From NCBI RefSeq assembly GCF_030704535.1, contig NC_081818.1:27045501-27109500 (forward strand): a DNA stretch of 64,000 nucleotides, in the 5' to 3' direction. Positions within the stretch are counted from its first letter, which is position 1. Every line of letters starts with the position of its first letter. Source of the stretch: Vitis vinifera (taxonomy: Eukaryota; Streptophyta; Magnoliopsida; Vitales; Vitaceae). Below are positions 11,201 to 24,558 of this stretch, piece after piece. The notes below the pieces were generated by a model that saw only the letters and a program-made list of their open reading frames with translations, was not told the origin of the DNA and searched no databases. The position numbers and the translations under genes were made by a program.

Positions 11201-13511
11201 CTTAATACTAATTTTATAGGGGAGCACCGACAGAAATTTTGATATAAACTGCTGGTTTTTTTTTTTTTTTCTTGTTTTTGTTTTTGGTTTTTTTCGTTTT
11301 CTTTTTTAAATATCAAGTTACTTTCAATTCATGGTCAGTCTTGTCATAATCAACTGTTGGCTTGTCTTAGGATGGCTGGAAATTGTCCCTTTGTTGGTTC
11401 ATGTATAATCTCACCCAGTTGTGGGTTCTCACAGGTAACAAGAAGTGTTGATACTGCACATGGCCAGCTAAGTCCACAGGAGCAGAAGACTGTTGAAGCA
11501 ATTGTAGAAGCAAGGTGAATGAAGTTAATTTGCTTTCTTGTGGTATGATTTATTTCCCTCGACCATTTCTTTCTCTTATGTTTGTTTTATTACAGCAAGT
11601 TGCCCCTGTCAATTATTTTAGTTGGGGTTGGAGATGGGCCCTGGGACATGATGAGGGAATTTGATGATAACATCCCTGCTCGGGCCTTTGATAATTTCCA
11701 GGTATTAAAGGCATTTAAAGTTTGTCCTCTCTTGCTTGTCAGCATGCCATTTTGCTCATTTTAGATAGTATGGATACTTATATGTAAGCATTGCTCTTTT
11801 TCTTCTTTAGTTTGTGAATTTTACAGAAATTATGTCAAAGAATGTGGATCTATCTCGAAAAGAGACAGAATTTGCTCTTGCAGCCTTGATGGAAATTCCT
11901 TCTCAGTATAAGGCAACAATAGAGCTTAATATCTTGGGGTAATAAGTGGTCTTTTCTTTTTCTGTTTAGTTTTTTGGTGACGTAAGTTGTATCTGCCATT
12001 CAACATCTCTTTATTGCTTGAGCAGTGGTCGAAAAGGGGATGCTCCAGAGAGGGTTCCCCTCCCCACTCCCATGTACTACGGTGCAACGTCTTTCTTTAA
12101 TAGCTCCAAACCTTCCCGCACAACCAGTTTCCAGCCTAGTGTGCCTCCTTATCCTGAAGACAGCAGTCCTGTTGGCACAGCTCCTCCTGCTACAAGTTCT
12201 ACATTTGATAACCAGGTACTTGGGCTATTTGAACAGGCTATTCTACATTTTATATTATGTAATTTTATTGTATTACAAGATGCTATTATACCTACTTTCT
12301 TTCTCATGTATATTTGTCAATTGGTGAATTGCTTTTGTATTGATGCAACGGTAGCAACAAGTGTCAACTATAGGATGTCTTATTGTTTAGCCAGTTCTTT
12401 GAGTTATTGGATCTCACTTTGGTGAGCAACAACATGGGCATCTGTGTTATAAAGTAAGGTGTTATGGTTTCCTAATAAATATGGTTAAAGTTGAATAATA
12501 TCCAAATAAATAGTCTACAAAAGCATATGCAAAACACCATCAAATCGGGGGTTGAAATAAAATATTATTGTACTGTTAATCATGCAACTTGAACATTTGA
12601 GATATGGCATGCTTCCATTATGGAATGGAAAATTTCAGCAGCCTGGCACTCCTTGTTTCTTCTATTTTACCTTGAATATGGAAGTACTCAATTTAAACCT
12701 GATGAGTTATGCAGGGGAGGAGGTACAAGCCATAGAATCTTCAGAGTCCAATATAAATAAAAGGCAATTAGGCCTCTGCTCATAAGGCCTTAGACATCAT
12801 TTTATCCATATTGGAATAGAGCTTTGAGGACAAGAAGTAAGATACAAATGGATAATATTGTAAGTTACCCTTTATATGGGCCCTATTCGAAGGTGCCTTC
12901 GGCTTAAAGCCAATATGTCCATAAGATTGGGTCTGTAGCTCATAAACAAAAACTGTCATGCAAAGCCTGTGTTCAACTCATAGATAAGATTTTGAACTCA
13001 CAAAGATCGATCCTTATACCATTCCTTAGTTTGGAACGGTGCTGGTAAAAAGAGGAAGTCTTTTTATCCTCGTACTAAGGTTAGGTGAGTTGTCATTTCA
13101 GTCCCTCACTCCATGAACACTTTCAACTTGTTGTGTGGCACATACATTATTGTTATTATTATTATTTTCTGAAAATATGAGTGGCCTATTCTTTCTTCTG
13201 TCCTCCCTTCCTCTCTCATCACTTCCCCACCTCTGATTATCTGCCAGTTGGTCAAGAGTGTTGATGTTGGTCACTTTTTTTGGACAGCTTTGCCCCATTT
13301 GCCTTACTAATGTGAAGAATATGGCCTTTGGTTGTGGACATCAGGTAAATACCTCTATGAATTGATTGATTTGTGCTTGTTAAAGACGGGATACTGGACG
13401 TTTTTTTTTTTAATTTGCTTTTTCTTGCAGACTTGTTGTGAATGTGGACCAGATCTTGAGACGTGTCCAATTTGCCGAAGCCCAATCCAAACCAGAATAA
13501 AGCTTTACTAA
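8206..13511 (+). CDS. RGLG: RGLG-type RING E3 ubiquitin ligase (copine/vWA domain)
   Basis: Predicted 461-aa protein from 11 exons: 8206-8511, 9700-9784, 9859-9999, 10095-10208, 10315-10412, 11435-11514, 11596-11701, 11811-11938, 12026-12215, 13288-13344 and 13431-13511. The N terminus MGSSSSK fits an N-myristoylation signal and leads into a Tyr/Pro/Gln-rich tail with repeated PSYAPPQQP-like units (about residues 40-75). A copine-like vWA domain covers roughly residues 100-370 and contains D122-F-T-K-S126, a MIDAS-like motif. The C-terminal C3HC4 RING has every ligand: C418, C421, C432, H434, C437, C440, C447 and C450. In Arabidopsis, RGLG proteins are membrane-associated E3 ligases acting in K63-linked chain formation, auxin, drought and ABA responses. 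Family assignment is firm; which paralogue is not decided. Intron 1 carries a MITE. Confidence 0.95.
9070..9370. mobile_element. Tourist-like MITE copy in RGLG intron 1
   Basis: Its left end 'ggctatgtttggtttccgg' matches the end of the 3917-4242 element, and its right end near 9340-9370 is an eroded inverted counterpart ('gccgggtatcaaagatagc'). The inner sequence also resembles that element. No clear TTA pair remains. It lies between coding exons 1 and 2. Confidence 0.6.
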
Positions 13512-14910
13512 GCAGCATCTCTGCCTTTTTTGGGACTTTTGTTTCCTGTTGGCCAAAATTCTTTCTGTTTTCAATTGGGTCGGTGATAATGTTGCTGTCA
13601 ATGTACACATCTACTCTTGTCGTGTGTATATAGGAAGAAACGAAGTCACTAGCCTCTTGTACATTTCTTTTATTTGGGTTCTATTCTTTGTTGTTACTAT
13701 TTAAAGGCCTTTGATCCAAGAGTTTGCATACAAACAAAAGCTACTCAAAATGCAGAAAATAAAGTTTGACCGATGCAGAATTACAAACATTGATTGAAAC
13801 ATGCTACAATTTCGTGTGTACATACATGTATATATGACATCTTTTGATGGGGATTTGCTTCCTGTATGGCCCATTGGTTGCGATATCTCATTTACTTCCG
13901 TCAAGCCCTTTGGTGGGATGTACCTCTCTATGGTTACACAACATTACTCCTGGCCCCAACCCTCACACTCGCATTTATACCTCGTTTGTTGAGCTGGAGG
14001 TTGTTAGCTGCAAAATTTAAGACCTCTAGCATTCACTGAATCCATCTATAGATGGGTTTTAAGCTTTATGTGGTGCATTTTGACATGGTCATTACTCACT
14101 AGGGACCCTCCTTTCGTCTATCCTCGACCGCCTTTGTTGTTCATGAAGGGACCAAGTTCACTCTCGGTACTCGAACCCCGTATTATAAAGAACACGAACT
14201 TAATCAAACCTTTCTCGAAGAATATGAATAATTTCCTCCCACATGTGACACCAACACACTTCGTTACAACGGAAAGGAATTCTCACCTCCCTCTTTTTTG
14301 GTGACACAACAGTTGACACATGCGTAAACGTAACTGCGGCCTCACACCCAACATTCGCAGGACTTTAATCTATGAGTTTCTTTCGGCAATGACCATAACA
14401 TGCAGCTGTAACGTGTTGACATATTGTGGGTTGTCCATGTAATTTTCCGGAAGCTAATTAATTGGGTCTACATTTTTGTTCAAGCTTGTGAAAATGATGT
14501 ATTGAAGTAAGTCAAATCTCAACATCCAACAGCCCAACTTTGAAAATAATGTCACTTGAGTTTCCCAACTGTTTGTACCCTCTGTCCCACATGAAGATTA
14601 TTTTTCTAGTTTTCATTGATCAAGAACCGATCTATTTTTAGTCTCGTCGAGTCTCTAGTTGAAGATTACCTTGTAGGGACAATGGTGACAGGTAGAGATT
14701 GTGGAAGTGGCTGTGGAATTACATTGGTTGTGACATGAACCCTTTACTTTGCCATGGATAACAACACCAACCATATTTTCTCATATTAAATGCACTCAAC
14801 AGCTTTGCCAAACAACCAGATATATCAAGATTCCTTGAACATAGAGAAAGACAATGCATTTCTCTTCACAGATCCATCTGGGTTCTCCACTCTCTGCATC
14901 TGAGACCCAG
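13512..14910. other. RGLG 3' end and intergenic DNA
   Basis: The first few hundred bases are probably the RGLG 3' untranslated region. The short open frames here (for example 14068-14304) show no domain or conserved composition. The last 100 bases or so form the leader of the small gene at 14911. Confidence 0.4.
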
Positions 14911-15285
14911 ATGGCTTCCCTGGGCAGATTTTCCTACCAAAGGCTCAGAAATGAAGGTGGGTATGATGATGATGATTATAATAAAAGGAGAGTTATTATT
15001 AGGAGGGCAAAAAGCTGGTCCAGGTTCAGAAGGGTGTCCTTTAGGAAGAGATTTAAACTCAAGATCCCAAGCTTGAGGAGGTTCATGAGGAGGAAAGCAA
15101 GGGAGGTCTCCCTTTCATGGGCTAGGATTTTGAAGAGACTGAAGGAAGGTCAGTCCCATTTTGGTGATCTTTTTGCTGGAAACTATCTGTTTATGCAGGT
15201 CACCCCTACCCCAATGAAGTGCGTTGAGAAATCTTGGAAGGGTCCTCCTCACCTTCATGGCTATCCTCTTCAGAGGATTGCCTGA
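14911..15285 (+). CDS. Small basic plant protein, function unknown
   Basis: Single-exon frame of 124 aa starting MASLGRFSYQRL. An in-frame upstream ATG at 14854 would add 19 residues. I prefer the inner ATG because MASLGRFSYQRL looks like the natural start of this kind of protein. An acidic patch (GGYDDDDY) is followed by a very basic centre rich in Arg/Lys (about residues 25-75: RRAKSWSRFRRV, KIPSLRRFMRRKAREV) and then a conserved-looking tail with FGDLFAGNYLFMQVTPTP. It has no signal peptide, membrane span or enzyme motif. Small plant proteins of this layout exist, but I know no assigned function. Confidence 0.6.
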   Translation: MASLGRFSYQRLRNEGGYDDDDYNKRRVIIRRAKSWSRFRRVSFRKRFKLKIPSLRRFMRRKAREVSLSWARILKRLKEGQSHFGDLFAGNYLFMQVTPTPMKCVEKSWKGPPHLHGYPLQRIA

Positions 15286-18200
15286 CGTCTCCTCCTTGGA
15301 TTTAGTCTTGTTTTACAATTAATTAATGCATCTTTTATATTAAATGTATGTAGTTGATGCAAATAATATAAGAGAAATGGTCCTTTATGCTTTTTCCTTT
15401 GAGTTCAATCAGATTCCCCTCTTCTATTTTATGTATGCGTATATATAAATCCTTGTCTTCGGATCTATCATAATCTGCAACCCATCTTTATCAGTCATCC
15501 TAGCTCATAATTTCCCATGCGGATTGGATCCTAACATGCCAAGTTAAAACTAAAAGGATATGACCCAAGACAAGCAACACAGTACATGGTGGAAGGAAAA
15601 GACCAGCTTCTTCCTGCCCTGCAACTAGCTTCTTCCTGGTTTCACCCAAATAAAATGAATCATATAGCAGACCAGGAAGTGACCAAAACATTTATATTTG
15701 ATTTTTATATTTTATAGATGTCAAACTAATAACTAGTTTTGATATTATTATTACAAAGAAGTGGAACCCCATTTGCAAGCAATAAATTGAACGCAGCAGA
15801 AATGGCTGATGCACAAATAATGAACAGAAGATAGAAAGCAGTTAGGGAGATGAGAATGAAAGCCATTCCCTTATTGATTTCCCTCCTAGAGCCCTCCTTA
15901 ATTTAACTATTTGGTTTGGGTTCACAAATAGGGGTCAGTTGTGAGCCTGTGAAGTCCCACTTGGCCAAACTGCTGTATTCTTTCCTAAAAGCCAGAGGAG
16001 CATCTATAAAATATACACATAGTAGGCTAAGAAACAAGAGGCCTGCACACTCTTCTGGTGGCATCAATTTCTACTACTTTGAATCTGCCATCTTAACTTA
16101 TTAATATTGAAGAAAAATGAATGCCTGAATATAAGGTAATAATGTCTTACACATTTACTCATGACCTGTCACAGAATTGAAGTGAGCATCAAATGCTGAG
16201 TCTGGTATTCTCTTAAAAGACATTATATAAATGAAACACATTAACTACCTCTGATATCTCCTTTCATATTAATGTAGATTCAAGCACTCTGCTCTCCTAC
16301 AAAACAAGATATTGTGTCTGTCTAGCGTGAATGTGATATCCTCTTTAAACAAGGGAAGAAGTTTTTGATATAATATAATATAATAAACTTTTTTTAATTA
16401 TGTGGACGTGTTTTAAAATTATAAACAGACAATAATGATCCATACTCATGTATATTTGCTCTAAGCTTAAAGGAGCTTTCATGATTTTAAAATATGTCTA
16501 TATAGTTCAAAGAAACTCACACTTATGTAACATCAAAAACTTTTTATCTAATGTGGGATATTATTATCAACCCCCATATGTACTCGTAATAACTTATTAT
16601 CAGGAGATTGTATGGTCAAATATATAGACAGCTCTCACGAGATAAAACAAACCTTTACATCGAAGTCGGGAATTGATTTTGAGGTCATTTATGACGACCC
16701 GTACCCAATTGTGAAGATATCGTCCACTCTAAATTTAAAAAGGTCCTTATACTTCAAAACACCTCTACATGATTAAAAGGGATCTTCACTTAGATAGCAT
16801 TAAAAGTTTTCTTCCCCATCCGATATGAAATATCATAATAGTAAAGGTGATAGAAAAGGCAGAAAATTGAGGCTTTAATTCTTGAAATGGGTGTTTCAAA
16901 ATTTAATTTGAGGTGGGGTTGGTTTAGGATTAGGAAATAAAAAATGACAAATTTTGTAAGGGAGGGAACAGAGGTGAGGGCCAGACGGCTGCTAATTTTA
17001 TGATAAAAGTAAGATACGTGTCAGAGGGAGAGTTTTCTATGTTAAAATCAAAATATTCAAAAACAGAGACCCTTTCGATTCCAAATCCAAAAGCCATAGG
17101 TGGCCAGGTGGGTTCCCAATCAAGACACCATGATTTTGAAAAGTTTACACGGGGCACATCTACCATCTAAGCCACTCACACCCAACACCCCCCGCCTGGG
17201 TCCCGCATAACGCCATCGGCTATTCGTCAACCAATCGGGCAGCTAGCATTCCCCTCATCAACCATCAAAACCTCCAATCCCATTACAGCGGACGAACATA
17301 AGACGGGTCTCCCATGTTGAACACGACTCAAGAGGAACCGGGTTCCCGAATTTTCTGGGAAATTCCACCGTTATGATCCTTGTTTTCTCCGTTTTTCCTT
17401 CTTTCGGTCACGATTTTGTTTTTCGGAAGCGGTTTGTTGGTTGCTCGGACATTGAGACTTATATTTCTCGTGATCTGCGCTGTAGCAGCCTTTGATTTGC
17501 GGATTCCGTTCTAGGGTTGCTTTCTCTTCCACGTACGTTGATTTTTCTTTACTTGTACAATTTATGTTCGTCTGACTGGATTTTCCGATTTAGGCATTTT
17601 GGTTTTGTGTTCGATTGTCGATGGATCGAGTCGTTTGTTGTACTTAGTAATGTTTTGATTCTGAATTTTTCTGTGAATGTGTTGTTGAATGGGTCTTGGT
17701 ATTGAGGTCACGGGGAATTTGGAATGAATTGGGAGGCTGCTTCGCTGGTTTTGGCTGTGGCAGAGCGAGAGTGGGCATGGTCATTGCGATTTTGTGAAGG
17801 GTTGTTTTGGTTTTTAGTTTATCTGTATTATGCGTTGATGTTATGTTCAAATGGTTTCTTGAAGGAGGGGAGTGGAGGAGGAGCAATTCTATTCTACATG
17901 ATGTTTTGGGAAGGGCAGAGTGATTGTCCAACATGAAAACTTACCTTTACAAGTGCTCTGTGTGTGTGTTTTTTATGTGCTTTCTGCTCTTTAAACTGTC
18001 TTTGAACTCTATCTTTATCAAAAGATCTTGCCTTTTTTTGGAAGAATGAACAAAAAAGTTACATAATGCTGCTTAAGTACTTGAATCTTGCTTTTATGGC
18101 AATTGAAACTACCAATTTAGTCTGAAACTAGCAAGTCTAGTGGTGTTTGGAAATTTTGGCCTATTTGGGCATGTGATAGCATCAATTTGATTCTCGGAAG

Positions 18201-18570
18201 TAGCCATACTTGAAAAAGTATAACTTGTTTACTTGTAGTTTTTTTCTTTTATTTATTCTCTTTTTGAAGGAAACTTCTGATGACTTCAGGGTTAATTTCC
18301 ACTCATAAGAGCATCTATTTCATTTTTGGAGCACTGGAAACTACAAAATTGATTGCCACGTTGAGCAGTTGTTGCTTGCTAGGTTGCGGCATCTATTTTT
18401 GTGACTGTAGAGTTGGAAGACTCAGACTACAATGGGAACCCCTCTGCGGTACTTCCAATTATTTCTTTTACGAGCAGTGGCTGTTTTTGCCCCCATTAGG
18501 GCCTTTACATATTCATATTGATTTTTAAGCTTTTGGGATTAGTGTAATCTTGACATTGGCCTCTTTTGGG
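15286..18570. other. Intergenic DNA and 5' leader of the DUF707 gene
   Basis: No gene was recognised between 15286 and about 17300. A dispersed repeat copy lies at 16691-16840. From about 17330 the composition changes to promoter and leader-like sequence, and the gene's ATG is at 18571, so one or more non-coding 5' exons between 17330 and 18570 are likely. Their splice sites cannot be fixed here. Confidence 0.4.
16691..16840. repeat. Dispersed non-coding repeat, copy 1
   Basis: It begins around 'gacgacccgtacccaattgt', runs through 'aaaacacctctacatgatta', and ends near 'catccgatatgaaatatcat'. It aligns by eye with the start of the repeat at 27390-27660 and resembles a widespread plant 'gtaacgacccgctcc' type of interspersed repeat. 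Confidence 0.5.
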
Positions 18571-21500
18571 ATGAGCAGAGGTTTAAGAAAACCGAATGAG
18601 ACAATGAGGCTTATTGTAACAGCATTTATAGGCGTTGTGGTTGGCTTCTTTTTAGGAGTGTCTTTTCCAACACTCTCATTGACTAAGGTACACATACTGT
18701 TCTTATGATTCTGTTAAGAATTTTTTGGTTTTTGGTTATTATATTTTATCATATATATGTGCCAGTGTTGCTTGATGAGGGATATTGAAAATAGTCTTGT
18801 TGTGTTTATCTTTGGCAGATGAGCCTCCCATCCAGCCTTTTTCCTTCCATTGATCTAAATTACCTTGAAGACAAGTACTCAGGTCTCTCAACCCAAGCAC
18901 TGTTGAATGTTTGGTCTTCACTAAAGCGTAATAGAGGCACCGCTTCCCACTTTTACAAATTTAATGAAACAAAGGTATATTCACTTTGTCCAATCTCTAC
19001 TTTGAGCATCATGATATGGGTTATTAGCTGCCCATATTTGAAATTGAATGCCATAAAGTAGCCTTTTTCCCTATTTTGACCACTATACATCTGCCCCAGA
19101 ACTATGTTTGCAGCCACTACTTTCATGAGTTCCAATTTCAGCTAATTTTTCATGATTTTTGAAATTTTGTTCTGTCTCTCTCTCTCTCAATCCCTGATTC
19201 AAGTTCAGTGCTAGCATTAATTTCATCAGTTTAGATTTCAGACATTTTTCTTGAAGTTATGTTTCTATTTTTTTTTCTTCTCCCGTCCCCCTCCCACTCT
19301 CTCCATCTGCTTTCAAACCAGGGCAACTTCATCAGTTCAGATTTTAGCCAATTTTCTTGGAGCTTCTATTTGTTCACACATAATGTCTTTAATCCCTTGG
19401 GAATCCAAGATCTTAGTGGACTTAATGTAGGTGCACACATATTAAGGCTCAACTGAGTTTGTTGGCTCTAGTGCATTGCAAACTAGGGTAGCCCAACAAA
19501 TCCTTATCTCCTCTCCATGGAGCCTGGTTCACAAGTCTTTCTTTACATGTTCCTTTCTGTCTTAACTTGTGTTTGTTTTGTTTTTTCCCTTGTCCTTATA
19601 ACACTTTCAGTTGGAGCCATATCACTTTCCTACTGACATAGTTATCCATCTTTATTACACATGAGAATACTACTTTAGATAACTCCCTTGTCTTGAAATC
19701 TACCAGTGTTTTCTATGACTTCTCACAGTCAATTCTTTTTTCTTTCTTTTTTTTCCTTTTTTTTTTAAAAAAAAAATTAATCTTTCATTAGTTTTCTACT
19801 CATTCATCTCAAAGATCCACATTTCAGCTATATATTCATGAGTGGCTGGTAGTGGCTTCCTGTTTTAAGTTGCAATTTAGGTACCATATGTTGATAGATG
19901 ATCCAACATGCACTTTTCAAGGATGCATGATTTTTAAGTATATTTGACTGGATAGTACTTATTAATAAGTTTATAACCATAAGAGCCAGGAAACTAAGTT
20001 TAAATCTCACCTTATCCATGGGCAGTCGGGCGTGGGGCATGAGGAGGGGGCAAGTGCTGCACCCCCTCTTTCAGGGCTTCATGTGGCTCTGCCACTGATT
20101 GTAACATCATAACTTTGTTGAACTCTGATACCTATGCCACAAACCTTTCATGTATTTAACTCAGTTGACTGTATCTGTGTCCTTATTACATAGATTGAGT
20201 ATGACCAGGGGAAAAATACACCAAGCTGTGTGCTGTGTGCCAAGTCAATATTTATTTATTTATTATTTCTTTTTTCTTTTTCTTTTTTTTTCTTTTTTTT
20301 AAAACAAAGGGTAAGAAATGAAAACTGTATTATATATGAAGATAGATTACTGAGTCTAATCAGTGAAAATTTCCATTTCTAGTTAAGAATATTAAGGTAA
20401 CAACTAATTATCTATGTCTGATGTAAATTCTTTGAAGAGATTAGTGGAGTATATTTTTTCTGATTTTATGTGCTAGTGTGAGCTTCTGACATCCTGGTTC
20501 TAATTCAGATTTGGGTCCCAACAAATCCTCGAGGTGCTGAAAGACTACCCCCGGGTATCATTGTATCTGAGTCAGATTTCTATCTTCGTAGATTGTGGGG
20601 TTTGCCCAGTGAGGTGCGTCTTTTACCATAACCTTGATGCCATTTGTAGTTGAGTTGTTAATTACTCCATTATAAAATGTTTATGAAATTAATGCTTGCA
20701 CAAGGTAACATATTCCTAAGCACACAACTCATTTTAGCAGGTAAGAGGTTGAAAACTGCCTAGAGTGTTTTATAGAGATTGAGCAAAGTGTTAACAAAGA
20801 AATTTTCATTTAAGGTATCAGATTAGTTTGGCATATTGTTGATATTGTATCTCAATGGCACATGGACAATGTGACCTATGGAAATCTACAAGGTAAGGCT
20901 TAGCCAAGTGGGTCCAATTGGATATGGGTACTATTGTCCAAGAGGACTAAGGGATTGGCCTGCACTTGTGGATATTAGCATCTAGGTACTGTGTCTGCCC
21001 ATCCGTGGAATGTTTGACCTCTCTTAAGTGCCCATGACTCTGCTTACAATGCAAGAGGTTGCTGAGGGAAGTTACCCCTAGGAGGTTCCTCCCAGATCCA
21101 ACCTCAAGCAGCCCAAGGCACAGCATTTTCTTTCATAGGAAAAACCAATACTCAAGCATCCTAGGGAGGAATCTGGTGTTGTTTCCCCTTGGGCTAATTG
21201 CACCTTGGTTGCAGGACCAACCACTGATCATTAAGTTTTGGGCATGGTTTGAGATTTTAGCTCGGTCACTAGATTTGGTGTTCTTGCTGAGAAAGGCACC
21301 AATGCACATGTTTGCTGGATGTCAAGCTTGCTTTGGTCCAATTGAGACAAAAAGGGCACCAATCGCCATGTATAGATGTCAAATCCAGTGTGATAAAAGC
21401 TCTCTGTGGATGATTCTTCAGTATAACTGTCAACCACACCTGCTGTCCTAGGCTTACTATTGATCTTGGCCCTGCGATCAAGCTGACTGGAATCCTACCG

Positions 21501-22251
21501 ACCTTTATGAGGTCCAAATGGCCACAGTTCAAAATGAGGAGAATTTCATATCCACACTTGAGAATCTAATTCTATGAGCATCCTTTGAGATTCAAACCCT
21601 TGGATAGATGTGATTGGTGACATGGACAGTTAGATGTTTTTCAACTTGAAGAAAGAACAAAGTGGTTTGACCTCTGCTATCCTTGAACCTAAAACATATG
21701 AGTATTTCACACAAAAGAATAAATAAAGCTTTATAAAGCATAAAGATTACAAAAGGCATATAAGAGGATTAATATGATTAAGTAACTTCATTATATCTTA
21801 AATTGCTTTCCAATTCTTAATGCTATCCCATTTCTGAAACAGAAAAATATAAAAAAGAGGGTCCAAGATGTTCTGTAAGATACAAAATAAGTATGACAAA
21901 CAAAATGGTACTTAGAATAGATTGCAACAAAAGGACTAACAATCCGTTACTCTATCTAGACAGGTTAATTAGGAATATTGTAATGGATAATGCGAGATTT
22001 AAACACCAAACTTTAACTGTGTTTTTGCCTCTTGAATTTAGACTGTGCCTAAAATTTTCACCTTAACAGAGTGCTGATGAAGATTTCTAGATTTCCTCGA
22101 TGATTTAATTTTGAGATATTTCTTCTTTCATTTGAATCTTTTTCTAATTAAGGGCACTTGCAGGACTTAACCATTAAACCAAGGTATCTTGTAACCTTTA
22201 CTGTTGGCATTGCTCAGAAAAACAATATTGATGCGGCAGTAAAAAAGGTCT

Positions 22252-22282
<31 letters not shown>

Positions 22283-23876
22283 TGCCTCATTGTCGTCGTC
22301 GTCGTCTTCCTCCTCCTCCCTTCTCTCTCCTCGCTATTAAAATGTGTTTTTGCAGTTCTCAGAAAGCTTTACCATTCTGCTATTTCATTATGATGGTCGG
22401 GTGAGCGAATGGGATGAGTTTGAATGGTCGAAACGGGCTATCCATGTGAGCGTTCAGAAGCAAACCAAATGGTGGGTAGCTACTTTATCCTCTTAAGAAT
22501 TCCAAACTTTTATCATTATAGGCCATAGTGGATTATCATTGAGGCATATTGAAGTCATGTTTTTCACGACTCCCTGAAATTTGCTTCAAGGTGGTATGCC
22601 AAGCGGTTTTTGCATCCTGACATTGTGGCACCCTATGACTACATATTTATGTGGGATGAAGACCTTGGGGTGGAGCATTTTGATGCAGAAGAGTGAGTGT
22701 CTGAAATTTAATATCCTGCTGTGAATGGAAATACTGTTGTGAACTAGAATTTTAAGGCTTCTATTCTTTTATATTCAGATACATAAAATTAGTACGGAAG
22801 CATGGTTTGGAAATATCACAACCTGGTTTAGACCCACAGAGTAAAGGGTTAACATGGCAGATGACAAAGAAGAGAGATAACAGTGAAGTTCACAAGTAAG
22901 AACAAACCAAACTTCCCCGCCCTTCACTTGGTCTGTGGTTTGCTGTTTTTATATTTTCCTTCTTTTCCTCAGGGAAACACAAGAGAGACCTGGCTGGTGC
23001 ACTGATCCACATTTGCCACCATGTGCAGCGTATGTGCACAGATTTAATTTAAGTACAGAACATTTTGAAAATTTGTACTGTAAGGAACTGTTTTATGGAT
23101 TCAAATAAATCTTTATTGATTATTACTTAAATATGCAGCTTTGTTGAGATCATGGCTACTGTGTTTTCTCGAAATGCATGGCGTTGTGTTTGGCATATGA
23201 TTCAGGTTTGGGGCATTCTTTTTTCATACTGTAGCTATTGACACTTATCCATTTATTCCTATCAAGGGATACCTCTGAAATTGTTGCCATGCTACTTGCA
23301 GAATGACTTGATTCATGGATGGGGATTAGATTTTGCTCTAAGGAAATGTGTAGAGGTCAGTGACAAGTTTTCTCTTTCTAACTCAATTGTTTAATTTCTC
23401 TTGTTTACATTATAAATCCCTATATTTCTTGAAAACAGCCTGCTCATGAGAAAATAGGAGTTGTAGACGCCCAGTGGATTCTACATCAAAGTGTTCCCTC
23501 ACTTGGGAACCAGGTAAAACACTAAGCTATCAACCACTGTTCATTGATTCCTTATATATGGAATAGATGATACTTACTATTTCCTGCCTTCAACAGGGGA
23601 AAGCAGAGGGTGGGAAGGCACCATGGGAAGGGGTATGTATCTCCCTCTCTCCTCTGTCTGTGGGAAGAAAATCATCACTTCTCTAAACTTCACGTTGAAA
23701 CATCTAATTTGAATCATCAGATTTTGCTATGATGTGTTGAAGTTTTGATTTCATTATATCAGGTGAGGGAAAGGTGTAGAAAAGAATGGACAATGTTTCA
23801 AGACCGAATGGCTGTTGCAGAGAAAGCCTACTTTGAGGCAATGAAAATCGATCCCCCCAATTCCACTGCTACTTAG
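18571..23876 (+). CDS. DUF707 family protein (single-pass membrane, glycosyltransferase-like)
   Basis: Predicted 399-aa protein from 13 exons: 18571-18687, 18819-18974, 20509-20613, 22164-22247, 22356-22471, 22591-22692, 22779-22895, 22973-23029, 23139-23205, 23302-23355, 23439-23513, 23597-23632 and 23763-23876. A short basic N terminus (MSRGLRKPNETMR) precedes one hydrophobic span (about residues 13-32, IVTAFIGVVVGFFLG), giving a type II membrane topology. The DUF707 domain then fills most of the chain. It includes a W214-D-E-D217 motif in YIFMWDEDLG, reminiscent of the DxD metal site of Golgi glycosyltransferases, and the sequences RPGWCTDPHLPPC and VVDAQWILHQ. Plant members were long annotated as 'lysine ketoglutarate reductase trans-splicing related', a name not supported by anything seen here. 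Length and exon pattern look whole. A CT microsatellite lies just after exon 4. Confidence 0.93.
22255..22282. repeat. CT microsatellite
   Basis: A run of CT dinucleotides, followed by short GTC and TCC trinucleotide runs, sits inside intron 4 of the DUF707 gene directly after the donor of exon 4. Confidence 0.9.
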
Positions 23877-24558
23877 GGGGACAACATTTACAAGCACAAA
23901 ACTTTGTAGTATTATCCGTGTCATCGTCTCAGCATCTTACCACCATTGTGTAGCTTCAGAATCATACATGTTCTGCAGTAATCAATAATTTTTCCTTTTT
24001 TTTTTTTTTTCTTTTGTGGGGGGTGGGGCTTGTATTGGGTTAGGTCAACTTGTAGCTCTAGAAGCAAAGAAGAGAAGCCACTTGTCATTAGTTACAATGA
24101 CATAATGAATGTTATTACACGTTTAATTTATATTGCTAATGTTAGTTTATTGGGATCAGATGAGGGTATCCCAAAATGTAGCATATGGTATGATTATTAT
24201 TTGCAAATGAAACGAGTTTTGAGATTATGAAATTCTTTACTATGGTTTCGGCATTAGTATGAGCAACAAGGAAATTTATCGGCCATCAAAGTCAGAGAAG
24301 CCAAAGAATTTCTTATTACTCATGCTTACTTGAAGAAACTTGCAACTGATGCAAGTATTAATGGATTATACAGAATAATTAAACAATGAGTAGAGTGTAG
24401 AAAGTCAGGTACAATGCCTTTCATTCTAATAAATTCTAATCTGTCAAAAAGGAAAAGAGGAAAAAAAAAAAAATTGTGGTTGTGAATTCTATAGCTTCAA
24501 AATGGTGCTTCCTCTCCTGATAATTGTTATAATCTTTTGGTGGGAGAAGCATTGGCAA

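Noticed and set aside
21059-21532. Frames of 130 and 87 codons in intron 3 of the DUF707 gene
   Set aside because: The exons on either side join in frame without them, the two overlap on opposite strands, and neither resembles a known protein.
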